A stretch of 64,000 nt of DNA from Tetradesmus obliquus. Taxonomy: Eukaryota > Chlorophyta > Chlorophyceae > Sphaeropleales > Scenedesmaceae. A program made the translations under genes and the position numbers. The notes under the pieces were generated by a model that did no database searches, was not told the origin of the DNA, and saw only the letters and a list, made by a program, of their open reading frames with translations. Location of the stretch: assembly GCA_030272155.1 (NCBI GenBank), contig CP126201.1, positions 3,818,501-3,882,500 of the forward strand, read 5' to 3'. Positions 10,845 to 24,209 of the stretch are shown here, one piece after another (position 1 is the first letter of the stretch; each line of letters starts with the position of its first letter).

Positions 10845-12992
10845 GATGTCGTCGGAGCGACCGGGCTGAACCTAGCAGGTTGGCACGGGTGTTGGTCCAC
10901 TGCCACTGGAAATTGGTTGGGTTCTTGCTTCAAAAAAAAAAAAAAATTGGTTGGGCCTGCAAAAATCCTACTCGTCCGTTTGAGCTCGGACATTTCACCC
11001 ACATGCATATGAGAACCTTAAATGAGTAGGGGCGGAAGATGAAACGAAGCGCAGCGGCCCTCGAATTGTCCGGGCCGTTGCATTTGTAGCCGGCGCGCAT
11101 ACTTGGCCGTCCTGGACGAATGGGATGTGTTCGTTGAGCAATGTTTAATATGTTATAACAAGTTGGTTTATGTTTTTTTTTTGAAGTTGGTTTATGTTGA
11201 TTAATAATCAAACAATGTCGTCGGAGCGACCGGGCTGAACCTAGCAGGTTGGCACGGGTGTCGGTCCACTGCCACTGGAAATTGGTTGGGCCTGCAAAAA
11301 TACCTACGCGTCCGTTTGAGCTCGGACATTTCACCCACATGCATATGAGAACCTTAAATGAGTAGGGGCGGAAGATGAAACGAAGCGCAGCGGCCTTCGA
11401 ATAGTCCGGGCCGTTGCATTTGTAGCCGGCGCGCATACTTGGCCGGAGCAAGTGCACAGTTATTTAGGTCAGCCCTTGTAACGTTCTTGCTTCCAAAAAA
11501 AAAAAAAAGTTACTTAGGTCAGCCCTTGTAACTTTCTTGCTTCCCCAACTTTCTTGCTTCCCCAAAAAAAACTTTCTTGCTTCCCCCCCAAAAAAAAAGG
11601 CGTAGGAGCGACCAGGCTGAACACACATTTTTTTTTTGAAGCCAAAAAAATCCTACTCGTCCGTTTGAGCTCGGACATTTCACCCACATGCATATGAGAA
11701 CCTAAAAAAAAATATGAGAACCTTAAATGAGTAGGGGCGGAAGATGAAACGAAGCGCAGCGGCCCTCGAATTGTCCGGGCCGTTGCATTTGTAGCCGGCG
11801 CGCATACTTGGCCGTCCTGGACGAATGGGATGTGTTCGTTGAGTAATGTTTAATATGTTATAACAAGTTGGTTTGTGTTGATTAATAATCAAACAATGTC
11901 GTCAGTTACTTAGGTCAGCCCTTGTAACTTTCTTGCTTCAAAAAAAACCTTTCTTGCTTCAAAAAAAATGTCGTCGGAGCGACCGGGCTGAACCTAGCAG
12001 GTTGGCACGGGTGTCGGTCCCTTGCCACTGGAAGTTGGTTGGGCCTGCAAAAATCCTACTCGTCCGTTTGAGCTCGGACATTTCACCCACATGCATATGA
12101 GAACCTTAAATAAGTAGGGGCGGAAGATGAAACGAAGCGCAGCGGCCCTCGAATTGTCCGGGCCGTTGCATTTGTAGCCGGCGCGCATACTTGGCCGTCC
12201 TGGACGAATGAGATGTGTTCGTTGAGCAATGTTTAATATGTTATAACAAGTTGGTTTATGTTTTTTTTTGAAGTTGGTTTATGTTGATTAATAATCAAAC
12301 AATGTCGTCGGAGCGACCGGGCTGAACCTAGCAGGTTGGCACGGGTGTCGGTCCACTGCCACTGGAAATTGGTTGGGCCTGCAAAAATACCTACGCGTCC
12401 GTTTGAGCTCGGACATTTCACCCACATGCATATGAGAACCTTAAATGAGTAGGGGCGGAAGATGAAACGAAGCCCAGCGGCCCTCGAATAGTCCGGGCCG
12501 TTGCATTTGTAGCCGGCGCGCATACTTGGCCGGAGCAAGTGCACAGTTATTTAGGTCAGCCCTTGTAACGTTCTTGCTTCCAAAAAAAAAAAAAAGTTAC
12601 TTAGGTCAGCCCTTGTAACTTTCTTGCTTCCCCAACTTTCTTGCTTCCCCAAAAAAAACTTTCTTGCTTCCCCCCCAAAAAAAAAGGCGTAGGATCGACC
12701 AGGCTGAACACACATTTTTTTTTTTGAAGCCAAAAAAATCCTACTCGTCCGTTTGAGCTCGGACATTTCACCCACATGCATATGAGAACCTTAAATGAGT
12801 AGGGGCGGAAGATGAAACGAAGCGCAGCGGCCCTCGAATTGTCCGGGCCGTTGCATTTGTAGCCGGCGCGCATACTTGGCCGTCCTGGACGAATGAGATG
12901 TGTTCGTTGAGCAATGTTTAATATGTTATAACAAGTTGGTTTATGTTTTTTTTTGAAGTTGGTTTATGTTGATTAATAATCAAACAATGTCG

Positions 12993-13540
12993 AAGTAGAT
13001 GTTAGGATAGGTTGTGGGATACCGTTTGCATGGCTGCAGGGAAGGTCGCCTGAGATCAAACTTGTTGACTTTGAGCAGAAGTGGGGAGCACTGTATAGGA
13101 TGGGCGCAAATGGGCGCATCAAGGTTCGGGCCAGCGCGGCTGGCATGTGAGGGATGGATTGGGCACGGGTCTACGAGGCGTGGTGGTCTGTTTTGACGGT
13201 TCGGGCGGGGTGTACAATGCATTCGTTGGAGTAGTGGCCGTCGTTCCTCGTTGTGATGTGTTGCAAAATAGTATGGCAAAGGCTAAGTTGATGGCCGGGA
13301 TACGTTATGTATGCATGTGAGTGGGTAGCAGAGTACGTTATGTATGCGTGCGTGTGGGTAGCAGTGTACGAGGATGTGTGCAGCATGTGTGGATTAGTTT
13401 GTGTGTGTGTGGATTGGGCACGGGTCTACGAGGCGTGGTGGTCTGTTTTGACGGTTCGGGCAGGGTGTACAATGCATTCGTTGGAGTAGTGGCCGTCGTT
13501 CCTCGTTGTGATGTGTTGCAAAATAGTATGGCAAAGGCTA

Positions 13541-13542
<2 letters not shown>
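12993..13542 (+). mobile_element. Duplicate of the plus-strand LINE piece at 9024-9573
   Basis: Same start in the ORF2 C-terminus and same internal duplication as 9024-9573, hence a copy by segmental duplication. It is abutted on its right by a reversed LINE tail. Confidence 0.85.
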
Positions 13543-13574
<32 letters not shown>

Positions 13575-13737
13575 AAGCAAGAACGTTACAAGGGCTGACC
13601 TAAATAACTGTGCACTTGCTCCATAAAAAGATCCATTGAGAGAGTGAGGCAACCTGTTCCGCACTCACTCCACAGGTCTCTTGTACCAAGAGACGCTGTC
13701 ACACGATCATGCAGACAGCCCCTTGCGGAGCAGCCCC
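13543..13737 (-). mobile_element. LINE tail, cut at a monomer junction
   Basis: Poly(T) then about 165 bp of reversed LINE 3' UTR, ending abruptly at GGAGCAGCCCC, where monomer sequence (TTATAACAAGTTGG) resumes. The 9574-10125 element continues past this point, so this copy was cut or recombined. The same breakpoint recurs at about 16399. Confidence 0.75.
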
Positions 13738-16700
13738 TTATAACAAGTTGGTTTATGTTGATTAATAATCAAACGATGTCGTCGGAGCGACCGGGCTGAA
13801 CCTAGCAGGTTGGCACGGGTGTCGGTCCACTGCCACTGGAAATTGGTTGGGCCTGCAAAAATCCTACTCGTCCGTTTGAGCTCGAACATTTCACCCACAT
13901 GCATATGAGAACCTTAAATGAGTAGGGGCGGAAGATGAAACGAAGCGCAGCGGCCCTCGAATAGTCCGGGCCGTTGCATTTGTAGCCGGCGCGCATACTT
14001 GGCCGTCCTGGACGAATGGGATGTGTTCGTTGAGCAATGTTTAATATGTTTTAACAAGTTGGTTTATGTTTTTTTTTTGAAGTTGGTTTATGTTGATTAA
14101 TAATCAAACAATGTCGTCGGAGCGACCGGGCTGAACCTAGCAGGTTGGCACGGGTGTCGGTCCACTGCCACTGGAAATTGGTTGGGCCTGCAAAAATACC
14201 TACGCGTCCGTTTGAGCTCGGACATTTCACCCACATGCATATGAGAACCTTAAATGAGTAGGGGCGGAAGATGAAACGAAGCCCAGCGGCCCTCGAATAG
14301 TCCGGGCCGTTGCATTTGTAGCCGGCGCGCATACTTGGCCGGAGCAAGTGCACAGTTATTTAGGTCAGCCCTTGTAACGTTCTTGCTTCCAAAAAAAAAA
14401 AAGTTACTTAGGTCAGCCCTTGTAACTTTCTTGCTTCCCCAACTTTCTTGCTTCCCCAAAAAAAACTTTCTTGCTTCCCCCCCAAAAAAAAAGGCGTAGG
14501 AGCGACCAGGCTGAACACACATTTTTTTTTTTGAAGCCAAAAAAATCCTACTCGTCCGTTTGAGCTCGGACATTTCACCCACATGCATATGAGAACCTAA
14601 AAAAAAATATGAGAACCTTAAATGAGTAGGGGCGGAAGATGAAACGAAGCGCAGCGGCCCTCGAATTGTCCGGGCCGTTGCATTTGTAGCCGGCGCGCAT
14701 ACTTGGCCGTCCTGGACGAATGGGATGTGTTCGTTGAGTAATGTTTAATATGTTATAACAAGTTGGTTTGTGTTGATTAATAATCAAACAATGTCGTCAG
14801 TTACTTAGGTCAGCCCTTGTAACTTTCTTGCTTCAAAAAAAAACCTTTCTTGCTTCAAAAAAAATGTCGTCGGAGCGACCGGGCTGAACCTAGCAGGTTG
14901 GCACGGGTGTCGGTCCCTTGCCACTGGAAATTGGTTGGGCCTGCAAAAATCCTACTCGTCCGTTTGAGCTCGGACATTTCACCCACATGCATATGAGAAC
15001 CTTAAATGAGTAGGGGCGGATGATGAAACGAAGCGCAGCGGCCTTCGAATAGTCCGGGCCGTTGCATTTGTAGCCGGCGCGCATACTTGGCCGGAGCAAG
15101 TGCACAGTTATTTAGGTCAGCCCTTGTAACGTTCTTGCTTCCAAAAAAAAAAAAAAAGTTACTTAGGTCAGCCCTTGTAACTTTCTTGCTTCCCCAACTT
15201 TCTTGCTTCCCCAAAAAAAACTTTCTTGCTTCCCCCCCAAAAAAAAAAGGCGTAGGAGCGACCAGGCTGAACACACATTTTTTTTTTGAAGCCAAAAAAA
15301 TCCTACTCGTCCGTTTGAGCTCGGACATTTCACCCACATGCATATGAGAACCTAAAAAAAAATATGAGAACCTTAAATGAGTAGGGGCGGAAGATGAAAC
15401 GAAGCGCAGCGGCCCTCGAATTGTCCGGGCCGTTGCATTTGTAGCCGGCGCGCATACTTGGCCGTCCTGGACGAATGGGATGTGTTCGTTGAGTAATGTT
15501 TAATATGTTATAACAAGTTGGTTTGTGTTGATTAATAATCAAACAATGTCGTCAGTTACTTAGGTCAGCCCTTGTAACTTTCTTGCTTCAAAAAAAACCT
15601 TTCTTGCTTCAAAAAAAATGTCGTCGGAGCGACCGGGCTGAACCTAGCAGGTTGGCACGGGTGTCGGTCCCTTGCCACTGGAAGTTGGTTGGGCCTGCAA
15701 AAATCCTACTCGTCCGTTTGAGCTCGGACATTTCACCCACATGCATATGAGAACCTTAAATAAGTAGGGGCGGAAGATGAAACGAAGCGCAGCGGCCCTC
15801 GAATTGTCCGGGCCGTTGCATTTGTAGCCGGCGCGCATACTTGGCCGTCCTGGACGAATGAGATGTGTTCGTTGAGCAATGTTTAATATGTTATAACAAG
15901 TTGGTTTATGTTTTTTTTTGAAGTTGGTTTATGTTGATTAATAATCAAACAATGTCGTCGGAGCGACCGGGCTGAACCTAGCAGGTTGGCACGGGTGTCG
16001 GTCCACTGCCACTGGAAATTGGTTGGGCCTGCAAAAATACCTACGCGTCCGTTTGAGCTCGGACATTTCACCCACATGCATATGAGAACCTTAAATGAGT
16101 AGGGGCGGAAGATGAAACGAGGCCCAGCGGCCCTCGAATAGTCCGGGCCATTGCATTTGTAGCCGGCGCGCATACTTGGCCGGAGCAAGTGCACAGTTAT
16201 TTAGGTCAGCCCTTGTTTTTTTTTTTTTTTTTTTTGAAGCAAGAACGTTACAAGGGCTGACCTAAATAACTGTGCACTTGCTCCATAAAAAGATCCATTG
16301 AGAGAGTGAGGCAACCTGTTCCGCACTCACTCCACAGGTCTCTTGTATCAAGAGACGCTGTCACACGATCATGCAGACAGCCCCTTGCGGAGCAGCCCCT
16401 TATAACAAGTTGGTTTATGTTAATTAATAATCAAACGATGTCGTCGGAGCGACCGGGCTGAACCTAGCAGGTTGGCACGGGTGTCGGTCCACTGCCACTG
16501 GAAATTGGTTGGGCCTGCAAAAATCCTACTCGTCCGTTTGAGCTCGAACATTTCACCCACATGCATATGAGAACCTTAAATGAGTAGGGGCGGAAGATGA
16601 AACGAAGCGCAGCGGCCCTCGAATAGTCCGGGCCGTTGCATTTGTAGCCGGCGCGCATACTTGGCCGTCCTGGACGAATGGGATGTGTTCGTTGAGCAAT

Positions 16701-17206
16701 GTTTAATATGTTTTAACAAGTTGGTTTATGTTTTTTTTTTGAAGTTGGTTTATGTTGATTAATAATCAAACAATGTCGTCGGAGCGACCGGGCTGAACCT
16801 AGCAGGTTGGCACGGGTGTCGGTCCACTGCCACTGGAAATTGGTTGGGCCTGCAAAAATACCTACGCGTCCGTTTGAGCTCGGACATTTCACCCACATGC
16901 ATATGAGAACCTTAAATGAGTAGGGGCGGAAGATGAAACGAAGCCCAGCGGCCCTCGAATAGTCCGGGCCGTTGCATTTGTAGCCGGCGCGCATACTTGG
17001 CCGGAGCAAGTGCACAGTTATTTAGGTCAGCCCTTGTAACGTTCTTGCTTCCAAAAAAAAAAAAAAGTTACTTAGGTCAGCCCTTGTAACTTTCTTGCTT
17101 CCCCAACTTTCTTGCTTCCCCAAAAAAAACTTTCTTGCTTCCCCCCCAAAAAAAAAGGCGTAGGAGCGACCAGGCTGAACACACATTTTTTTTTTGAAGC
17201 CAAAAA
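13738..17206. repeat. Monomer and tail blocks repeated with 2,662-bp and 755-bp shifts
   Basis: The block at 13738-14544 recurs at 16400-17206 (shift 2,662 bp). Within it, the unit at about 14341-15092 is followed by a near copy at 15093-15840 (shift about 755 bp). These overlapping periods point to repeated unequal exchange or template switching. Confidence 0.75.
16216..16399 (-). mobile_element. LINE tail joined head-on to an opposite LINE tail
   Basis: Reversed LINE 3' end with poly(T) at 16216-16235. It is joined directly to a plus-strand LINE 3' fragment (16182-16215) that stops at CAGCCCTTG. The same odd junction recurs at 18702-18736 and 26964-26998. Confidence 0.75.
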
Positions 17207-17462
17207 AATCCTACTCGTCCGTTTGAGCTCGGACATTTCACCCACATGCATATGAGAACCTTAAATGAGTAGGGGCGGAAGATGAAACGAAGCGCAGCGG
17301 CCCTCGAATTGTCCGGGCCGTTGCATTTGTAGCCGGCGCGCATACTTGGCCGTCCTGGACGAATGAGATGTGTTCGTTGAGCAATGTTTAATATGTTATA
17401 ACAAGTTGGTTTATGTTTTTTTTTGAAGTTGGTTTATGTTGATTAATAATCAAACAATGTCG

Positions 17463-18406
17463 AAGTAGATGTTAGGATAGGTTGTGGGATACCGTTTGCA
17501 TGGCTGCAGGGAAGGTCGCCTGAGATCAAACTTGTTGACTTTGAGCAGAAGTGGGGAGCACTGTATAGGATGGGCGCAAATGGGCGCATCAAGGTTCGGG
17601 CCAGCGCGGCTGGCATGTGAGGGATGGATTGGGCACGGGTCTACGAGGCGTGGTGGTCTGTTTTGACGGTTCGGGCGGGGTGTACAATGCATTCGTTGGA
17701 GTAGTGGCCGTCGTTCCTCGTTGTGATGTGTTGCAAAATAGTATGGCAAAGGCTAAGTTGATGGCCGGGATACGTTATGTATGCATGTGAGTGGGTAGCA
17801 GAGTACGTTATGTATGCGTGCGTGTGGGTAGCAGTGTACGAGGATGTGTGCAGCATGTGTGGATTAGTTTGTGTGTGTGTGGCTTTGTGTGCCTGAGGTG
17901 GTGTCATTTCCTACAGAATGCCACATATCTCATAGGTGTATGTTCGGTCAGTAGCAGGATGTGCTTTGCATGAAGTGGAGAGTCAATGAATAGTCAGGTG
18001 GGGATTGTCTGTGTCGACAATCCGTCACCTATTAATAGGCGTCTTGTGTAGGTGTCGTAATGCTGCCTGTAAAGTGCAGCTTGTGGAGGTGTACAAGTCA
18101 CCATGCAGTGCTAGCTGACAGTTACGCCATGGACAGATTTTGTTTCAAGGGCCAGTCACGGTCTGTCACACATCACAGGACGTCATTGCGCGACTGTGAT
18201 TTTAGTGGAGTCTGGGCACTCGGTCAGGTCCTGGATGCCTTTCGGGGCTGCTCCGCAAGGGGCTGTCTGCATGATCGTGTGACAGCGTCTCTTGGTACAA
18301 GAGACCTGTGGAGTGAGTGCGGAACAGGTTGCCTCACTCTCTCAATGGATCTTTTTATGGAGCAAGTGCACAGTTATTTAGGTCAGCCCTTGTAACGTTC
18401 TTGCTT

Positions 18407-18466
<60 letters not shown>
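17463..18466 (+). mobile_element. LINE copy 4, 5'-truncated, clean TSD
   Basis: Starts in the ORF2 C-terminus and runs without interruption through the whole 3' UTR to a poly(A) of about 60 (18408-18469). It is flanked by AAACAATGTCG at 17452-17462 and 18467-18477. It is the best reference for the 3' UTR, which holds small inverted repeats: GATTGTC...GACAATC (18003-18022), CCTATTAATAGG (18028-18039) and GTCTCTTG-GTA-CAAGAGAC (18287-18305). Confidence 0.9.
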
Positions 18467-18470
<4 letters not shown>

Positions 18471-18735
18471 AATGTCGTCGGAGCGACCGGGCTGAACCTA
18501 GCAGGTTGGCACGGGTGTCGGTCCACTGCCACTGGAAATTGGTTGGGCCTGCAAAAATACCTACGCGTCCGTTTGAGCTCGGACATTTCACCCACATGCA
18601 TATGAGAACCTTAAATGAGTAGGGGCGGAAGATGAAACGAGGCCCAGCGGCCCTCGAATAGTCCGGGCCATTGCATTTGTAGCCGGCGCGCATACTTGGC
18701 CGGAGCAAGTGCACAGTTATTTAGGTCAGCCCTTG

Positions 18736-20964
18736 TTTTTTTTTTTTTTTTTTTGAAGCAAGAACGTTACAAGGGCTGACCTAAATAACTGTGCACTTGC
18801 TCCATAAAAAGATCCATTGAGAGAGTGAGGCAACCTGTTCCGCACTCACTCCACAGGTCTCTTGTACCAAGAGACGCTGTCACACGATCATGCAGACAGC
18901 CCCTTGCGGAGCAGCCCCGAAAGGCATCCAGGACCTGACCGAGTGCCCAGACTCCACTAAAATCACAGTCGCGCAATGACGTCCTGTGATGTGTGACAGA
19001 CCGTGACTGGCCCTTGAAACAAAATCTGTCCATGGCGTAACTGTCAGCTATCACTGCATGGTGACTTGTACACCTCTACAAGCTGCACTTTACAGGCAGC
19101 ATTACGACACCTACACAAGACGCCTATTAATAGGTGACGGATTGTCGACACAGACAATCCCCACCTGACTATTCATTGACTCTCCACTTCATGCAAAGCA
19201 CATCCTGCTACTGACCGAACATACACCTATGAGATATGTGGCATTCTGTAGGAAATGACACCACCTCAGGCACACAAAGCCACACACACACAAACTAATC
19301 CACACATGCTGCACACATCCTCGTACACTGCTACCCACACGCACGCATACATAACGTACTCTGCTACCCACTCACATGCATACATAACGTATCCCGGCCA
19401 TCAACTTAGCCTTTGCCATACTATTTTGCAACACATCACAACGAGGAACGACGGCCACTACTCCAACGAATGCATTGTACACCCCGCCCGAACCGTCAAA
19501 ACAAACCACCACGCCTCGTAGACCCGTGCCCAATCCATCCCTCACATGCCAGCCGCGCTGGCCCGAACCTTGATGCGCCCATTTGCGCCCATCCTATACA
19601 GTGCTCCCCACTTCTGCTCAAAGTCAACAAGTTTGATCTCAGGCGACCTTCCCTGCAGCCATGCAAACGGTATCCCACAACCTATCCTAACATCTACTTC
19701 CACCCTATCCCACTTCCTCTGAATTTGCTGCCGCAGCTCTGCCAGAAACCTACACGCCACAGCCTTAGCAGCGTATGATGAGCTGCCCGGCTCGCCAGTT
19801 GTACCCCGTTGACTGCCCATGCTGCTGCTGTTGCTGCTGCTGTCCTCTGCATCGCTGATGCCGTGGCTCTGAGATTGAGAATTGCTGCCTGCATTGCGGC
19901 TGCCGCTGCCATCGCTGCCATCTGCACTGGCCACAATCACGCCAGCCCTGATGCTGCTGCAGCGCACCACCCAAATGGACTCCAGCAGCAGCAGACGCAG
20001 CTGCGTCCACATCTGCTGCTGTCCTGCTGGCGGGGCCCACACACTGAAGTCATCCAGCAGCAGCAGACGGCTGTTATTAACAGGGACCACTGCTCCGGGC
20101 TGCACACGCTGCCACACCTGTTGCGCGTACCACTGCCACGCTGCTGCAGCTACAGGGCACTCCACTAACAAGTGGGTGAGGGTCTCCAGTTGCTGCGGCT
20201 GCTGGCACTGCTGTGCTGGGCAGGTAAAGTGAGCCGGCGCGTGTCTGCTGGATGCCAGCATGCGCCGTGCGCCTACCTTCACTCCTGCATGCAGAAGCCG
20301 CCAGCCAAACACTCGCAGCCGCCTCGGCAGCTGGGTGTCTTTTAGCCGCTGATAACTCGCCACCCAGCGGTGCTGCATGGCATTGGCAGCACCCATGGAG
20401 TGAGTGATCGGGTCCAGTAGATCATTGTGTGCTGGGCAGCTGATGCGCTGCTGTTGCTGCTCCTGTTGCTGCCGTTGAGCCGTAACTACTGCTGCTGCTG
20501 TTGCCGCGCGCTGTCTTGGCAGCTCCCGCTCCCTGGACGGATCCATCCAGGACGCATGGTAAGCCGCCATCATAGCTGCGTCGCTAAACCGCTGGCTGCC
20601 ACTGCTGCTGCTGCTACGATTGCCAGGTGCCTCGCTATTTTGCTGCATTTGCTGGAAGGACCGTTTCTGAGCTGCCTCCATCTCCTGCAAGCCGTCCTGT
20701 GGCGCCTCAGCACCCAGGCGGTTGCGCCACAGGCGCGGGCGCATGCCGACACCTGATAGCCATCCCTCTTTGCACTGCCGACTGCATTGCTCCTGCAGCA
20801 GCCTGCATGTTGCCACCTTTGGCGTGAACTGCAGCAAGCTGACAGCAAACCCCATCCCCCATACACTAGGATCTACGCGAATGTCTGCCCAAGCCCCCAC
20901 CAGGTACCATGACGGCGTGCTTCGCGATTGCTGCTGCTGCTGCTGTTGCTGGTGCTGTCCTTGG

Positions 20965-21021
<57 letters not shown>

Positions 21022-24000
21022 CCCTGGTGGTGCTGCTGCTGCTGCTGCTGCTGCTGCCGTTCCTGTTGTTGCTGCTGTCGCGGCTGCTGCTGTTGCCATG
21101 CAGCTGGCTGCTGCAGCTGCTGCTGCTGACGTTCCTGTTGTTGCTGCTGTCGTGGCTGCCGCTGTTGCCGTGCTGCTGGCTGCTGCCGCTGTTGCTGCTG
21201 CTGCTGCCGCTGCTGCCGCTGCTGTTGTTGCCGCTGAAATGCAGGGTGCGGCACTGCTGTTACATCTACCACACAACATGGCGCCCATTGGAGGGCTGCT
21301 GTGTCCATTAGGACAGCTGTTGTGGCCTTCAAGCTGCCATCCTGCTGCACCTTGTAGCACTTGGTGGTGCCATCGTGTTGCAACTGTTGTGCCCACTGTT
21401 GCTGCGTGTCGGTCTGCCATGCACCTGTGCTGCCCTCCCGCAGAGTGTGCAGCCATGCCGGCGGCAGCACAATGCCATCTTGCTGCGGCTGTCCAGTTAG
21501 CTGCTGCTGCACCTGCCCCAGTGTGGTGCCTGCGCCGTGGCGCAGCTGAGCAGGGAGGGCACCGGCTGCTGCCAACATCTGCCCATCTGAGCTGCTGCCC
21601 ACGCTGTGGTTCCCCACCAGCAGCTCAAGCTGGATCTGCTGGCTGGTCATGGCGCTGTGCTCGACGTGCCTGTGAATGCCCACGCTTTGCAGCGCCTCTA
21701 TGTATGCTGATAGGCGCAGCGGCAGCCTGCCGCCCCTGGCGGCAGCCTGCAGCGGCGCCTTTGATCGCTGCACCAACGCTGCCTCCCCTAGTCCTGGCAG
21801 TGCGTGGCGCAGGTTGGCCCGCATGAAGGCCTTCCATGGGGCTCGCCGCGGCGACAGCAATGCTGCTGCTGTACGTGCCTGCATTGCTGTGGCGTGCGCC
21901 CTGACATCAACCTGCCTCATTCCGCCCATGCTGAAAGGCAGGCTGGCCACTGCTGCCGGAGGGCTTTCATTCCACTGCCGGATGTTGGCTTCTCGAGCGC
22001 AGCCCTGCTCTGTCACAAACCCTAAGAGGCGGCGGTGCATCCTGGCCATGATATCTACTGGGACTGGCACGAACTGCGCATGATAGGTGATGCAAGATGC
22101 CATCATCTGCTGCGCAACTGCGCAGCGCCCCAAATAGCTGAGATTCTGCCGTGCCCACTGCCGCGCCCGGTATGTGATGGTTTGCAGGCGCTGCGTGTAC
22201 AGCGCTGCTGCATGCGGCTCTGCGCCTGCTGCTGACAGCAGCAGACCCAGGTGCCTGATCGGGTGTAGTGCTGTATCATGGAACGGTATCTGCGTGGCTG
22301 GATCTACCCCTACAAACGGCTGCTGCGTGCCCACTTCCATGCCCTGGCACTTGCTGACTCCCAGCTTGGCGCCACTCGCTGCACAAAACGGCTGTACTGC
22401 TTTCCTCACCAGCACAGCAACGCCTTGCCTGCTGGCGGCGTGCAGGGTGGTGTCGTCTGCATGCTGCATGCTGCAGGGTGCTGCTGAGCCATCGGGCATG
22501 CTGATGCTGTCCACTTCCCCTGCTGCTTGCAGCGCTCTGCATTTGGCCGCCAGCGGCTGCGCTGCTAGCACATACAGCAGCGGGCTGAGTGGGCTGCCCT
22601 GCGCGCAGCCAGAGGGGATGTCAAACACCCTGCTGAGGTGGCCGCCGTTGAACACGATGCGGCCCTGTGTGCCTGCCAGCAGCAGCTGTACCCACCTACG
22701 CATGCCTGGCGGGAACTGCATTGCTGCCATGCACTTCATCAGCCATTCCCTGTCTAGCCTGTCATAGGCCTTCTCAAAATCCAGAAACAAAATGCAGCCG
22801 GGCTGCTGCTGCGTCCTGAGGAAGTCAACTTCCTCCAGGTGCAGCAGCACATTGTCTGCAATGTCCCTGCCTGGAACAAACGCTGTCTGAGTGCTGTCCA
22901 CGACGCTGTCCAGCACTGGCGCCGCCCGCAGCACCACCACCTTCGCCAGAATTTTCACATCACAGTTCATCAGCGTGATGGGGCGGTAGCTGGCAGCCTG
23001 GTCCCTTGGCTTACCGCCACCCTTGAACAGTAAGGTGATGAGCCCAAGGCGCTGCTGCGGAGACAGCAGCGCCCCCTCCAGACCAAACCGGAAGTTGCAT
23101 GCTGCCACAAAAGCTGGTCCTAGCTGCTCCCAGAATGCGCTATAGAACTCATACGTGAGCCCATCGCTGCCTGGCACCTTCCCTCTAGGCATGCTGTTGA
23201 GTGCCGCTGTCGCCTCCTCCAAGGTGATGGTGCCGTCGCCTGCGGGGCCCAGGCATTGCTGTTGCTGCTCCGAAGAAAGCTGCTTATCCACACACGCAAG
23301 CAGCTCCTGCTGCTGCTGTGGGTCGGTGGGGCGTCGCGAGAACAGCCCGTCTTCTGCAGGGTCATAAAAGTCTGCAAGCAGGCTGCCTGCTGCTGCCGCG
23401 CCCTCGCTGCTGCCAGTGGACACTGTGGTGCCATCTGCTGCAGCCACAGCGCTGATATACTGCGGCTCCGGCACGGCCTGCCCTAGCCTCGCGCCCCAAA
23501 AGCTAGACGGGCCATCAGCGTACAGCTCGTACATCGCATCAGTCTTCTCCTGCTGCTGCTGGCGTTGCTGCACTTCATAATCCAGCAACTGCTGTTCTGC
23601 ATGCTGAAGGTTGGTTTGCGTCTGCCCATTGCTGTGCTGGCGCTGCTGCCAGCCGGCTGTTGCCACCGCCCTGCGCAGCCGCCTAAGTTCTGCCTGCTGC
23701 TGCAGCCTCTGTCGCTGCATTATGACTGCAGTGGCAGTCACAGCATGCTGCTTAAGGTGCTCAAACTCAGCTGCTGGGTTGTTGCGCGGCCGCTGCTGCT
23801 GCTGCTGCTCCACCGCTGCTGACAGGCTCTCCTGCATAGCTGAGACAAAGGCTGCGCCACCCAGAGCAGAGGTGGGGAAGCACCACCTGCGCTGTCCAAG
23901 GAGCGGCATGCCAGGCGGCCGCAGCTTGACAACCACAGGGCGGTGATCTGAAGGCTGCCTCATGTGCTGTGTGGCCTTCTGCAGCCAGCCCTCCTCAACC

Positions 24001-24157
24001 AGGTCTGCTGACAAGAAGACATAGTCAATCCTGCCGGCTGACGTGGCTTGATTTGCTGCTGCTGGCTGGCCCTGATCTCGCCTGCTGCCTGCTGCTGCTG
24101 CAGCCGCTACTGCAGCCGCCGCGGCTGCAGCATGAGCTGTGGCTGTAGCGTCTGTTA

Positions 24158-24209
<52 letters not shown>

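Larger units (their letters stand above)
6884..13542. repeat. Tandem segmental duplication, 3,968-bp period
   Basis: The order of monomers, tail compounds and the plus-strand LINE piece at 6884-9573 recurs at 10852-13542 with a constant shift of 3,968-3,969 bp and very few differences (for example one base change at 12694). The extra minus-strand LINE at 9574-10125 and the rest of the interrupted element lie between the copies. A third, partial copy of the right part starts at 17003. Confidence 0.88.

Noticed and set aside
20780..20940. RNase H domain in LINE ORF2 (GAWADIRVDPSVWGMGF)
   Set aside because: A first Asp in a plausible strand is present, but the later Glu, Asp and His motifs cannot be found.
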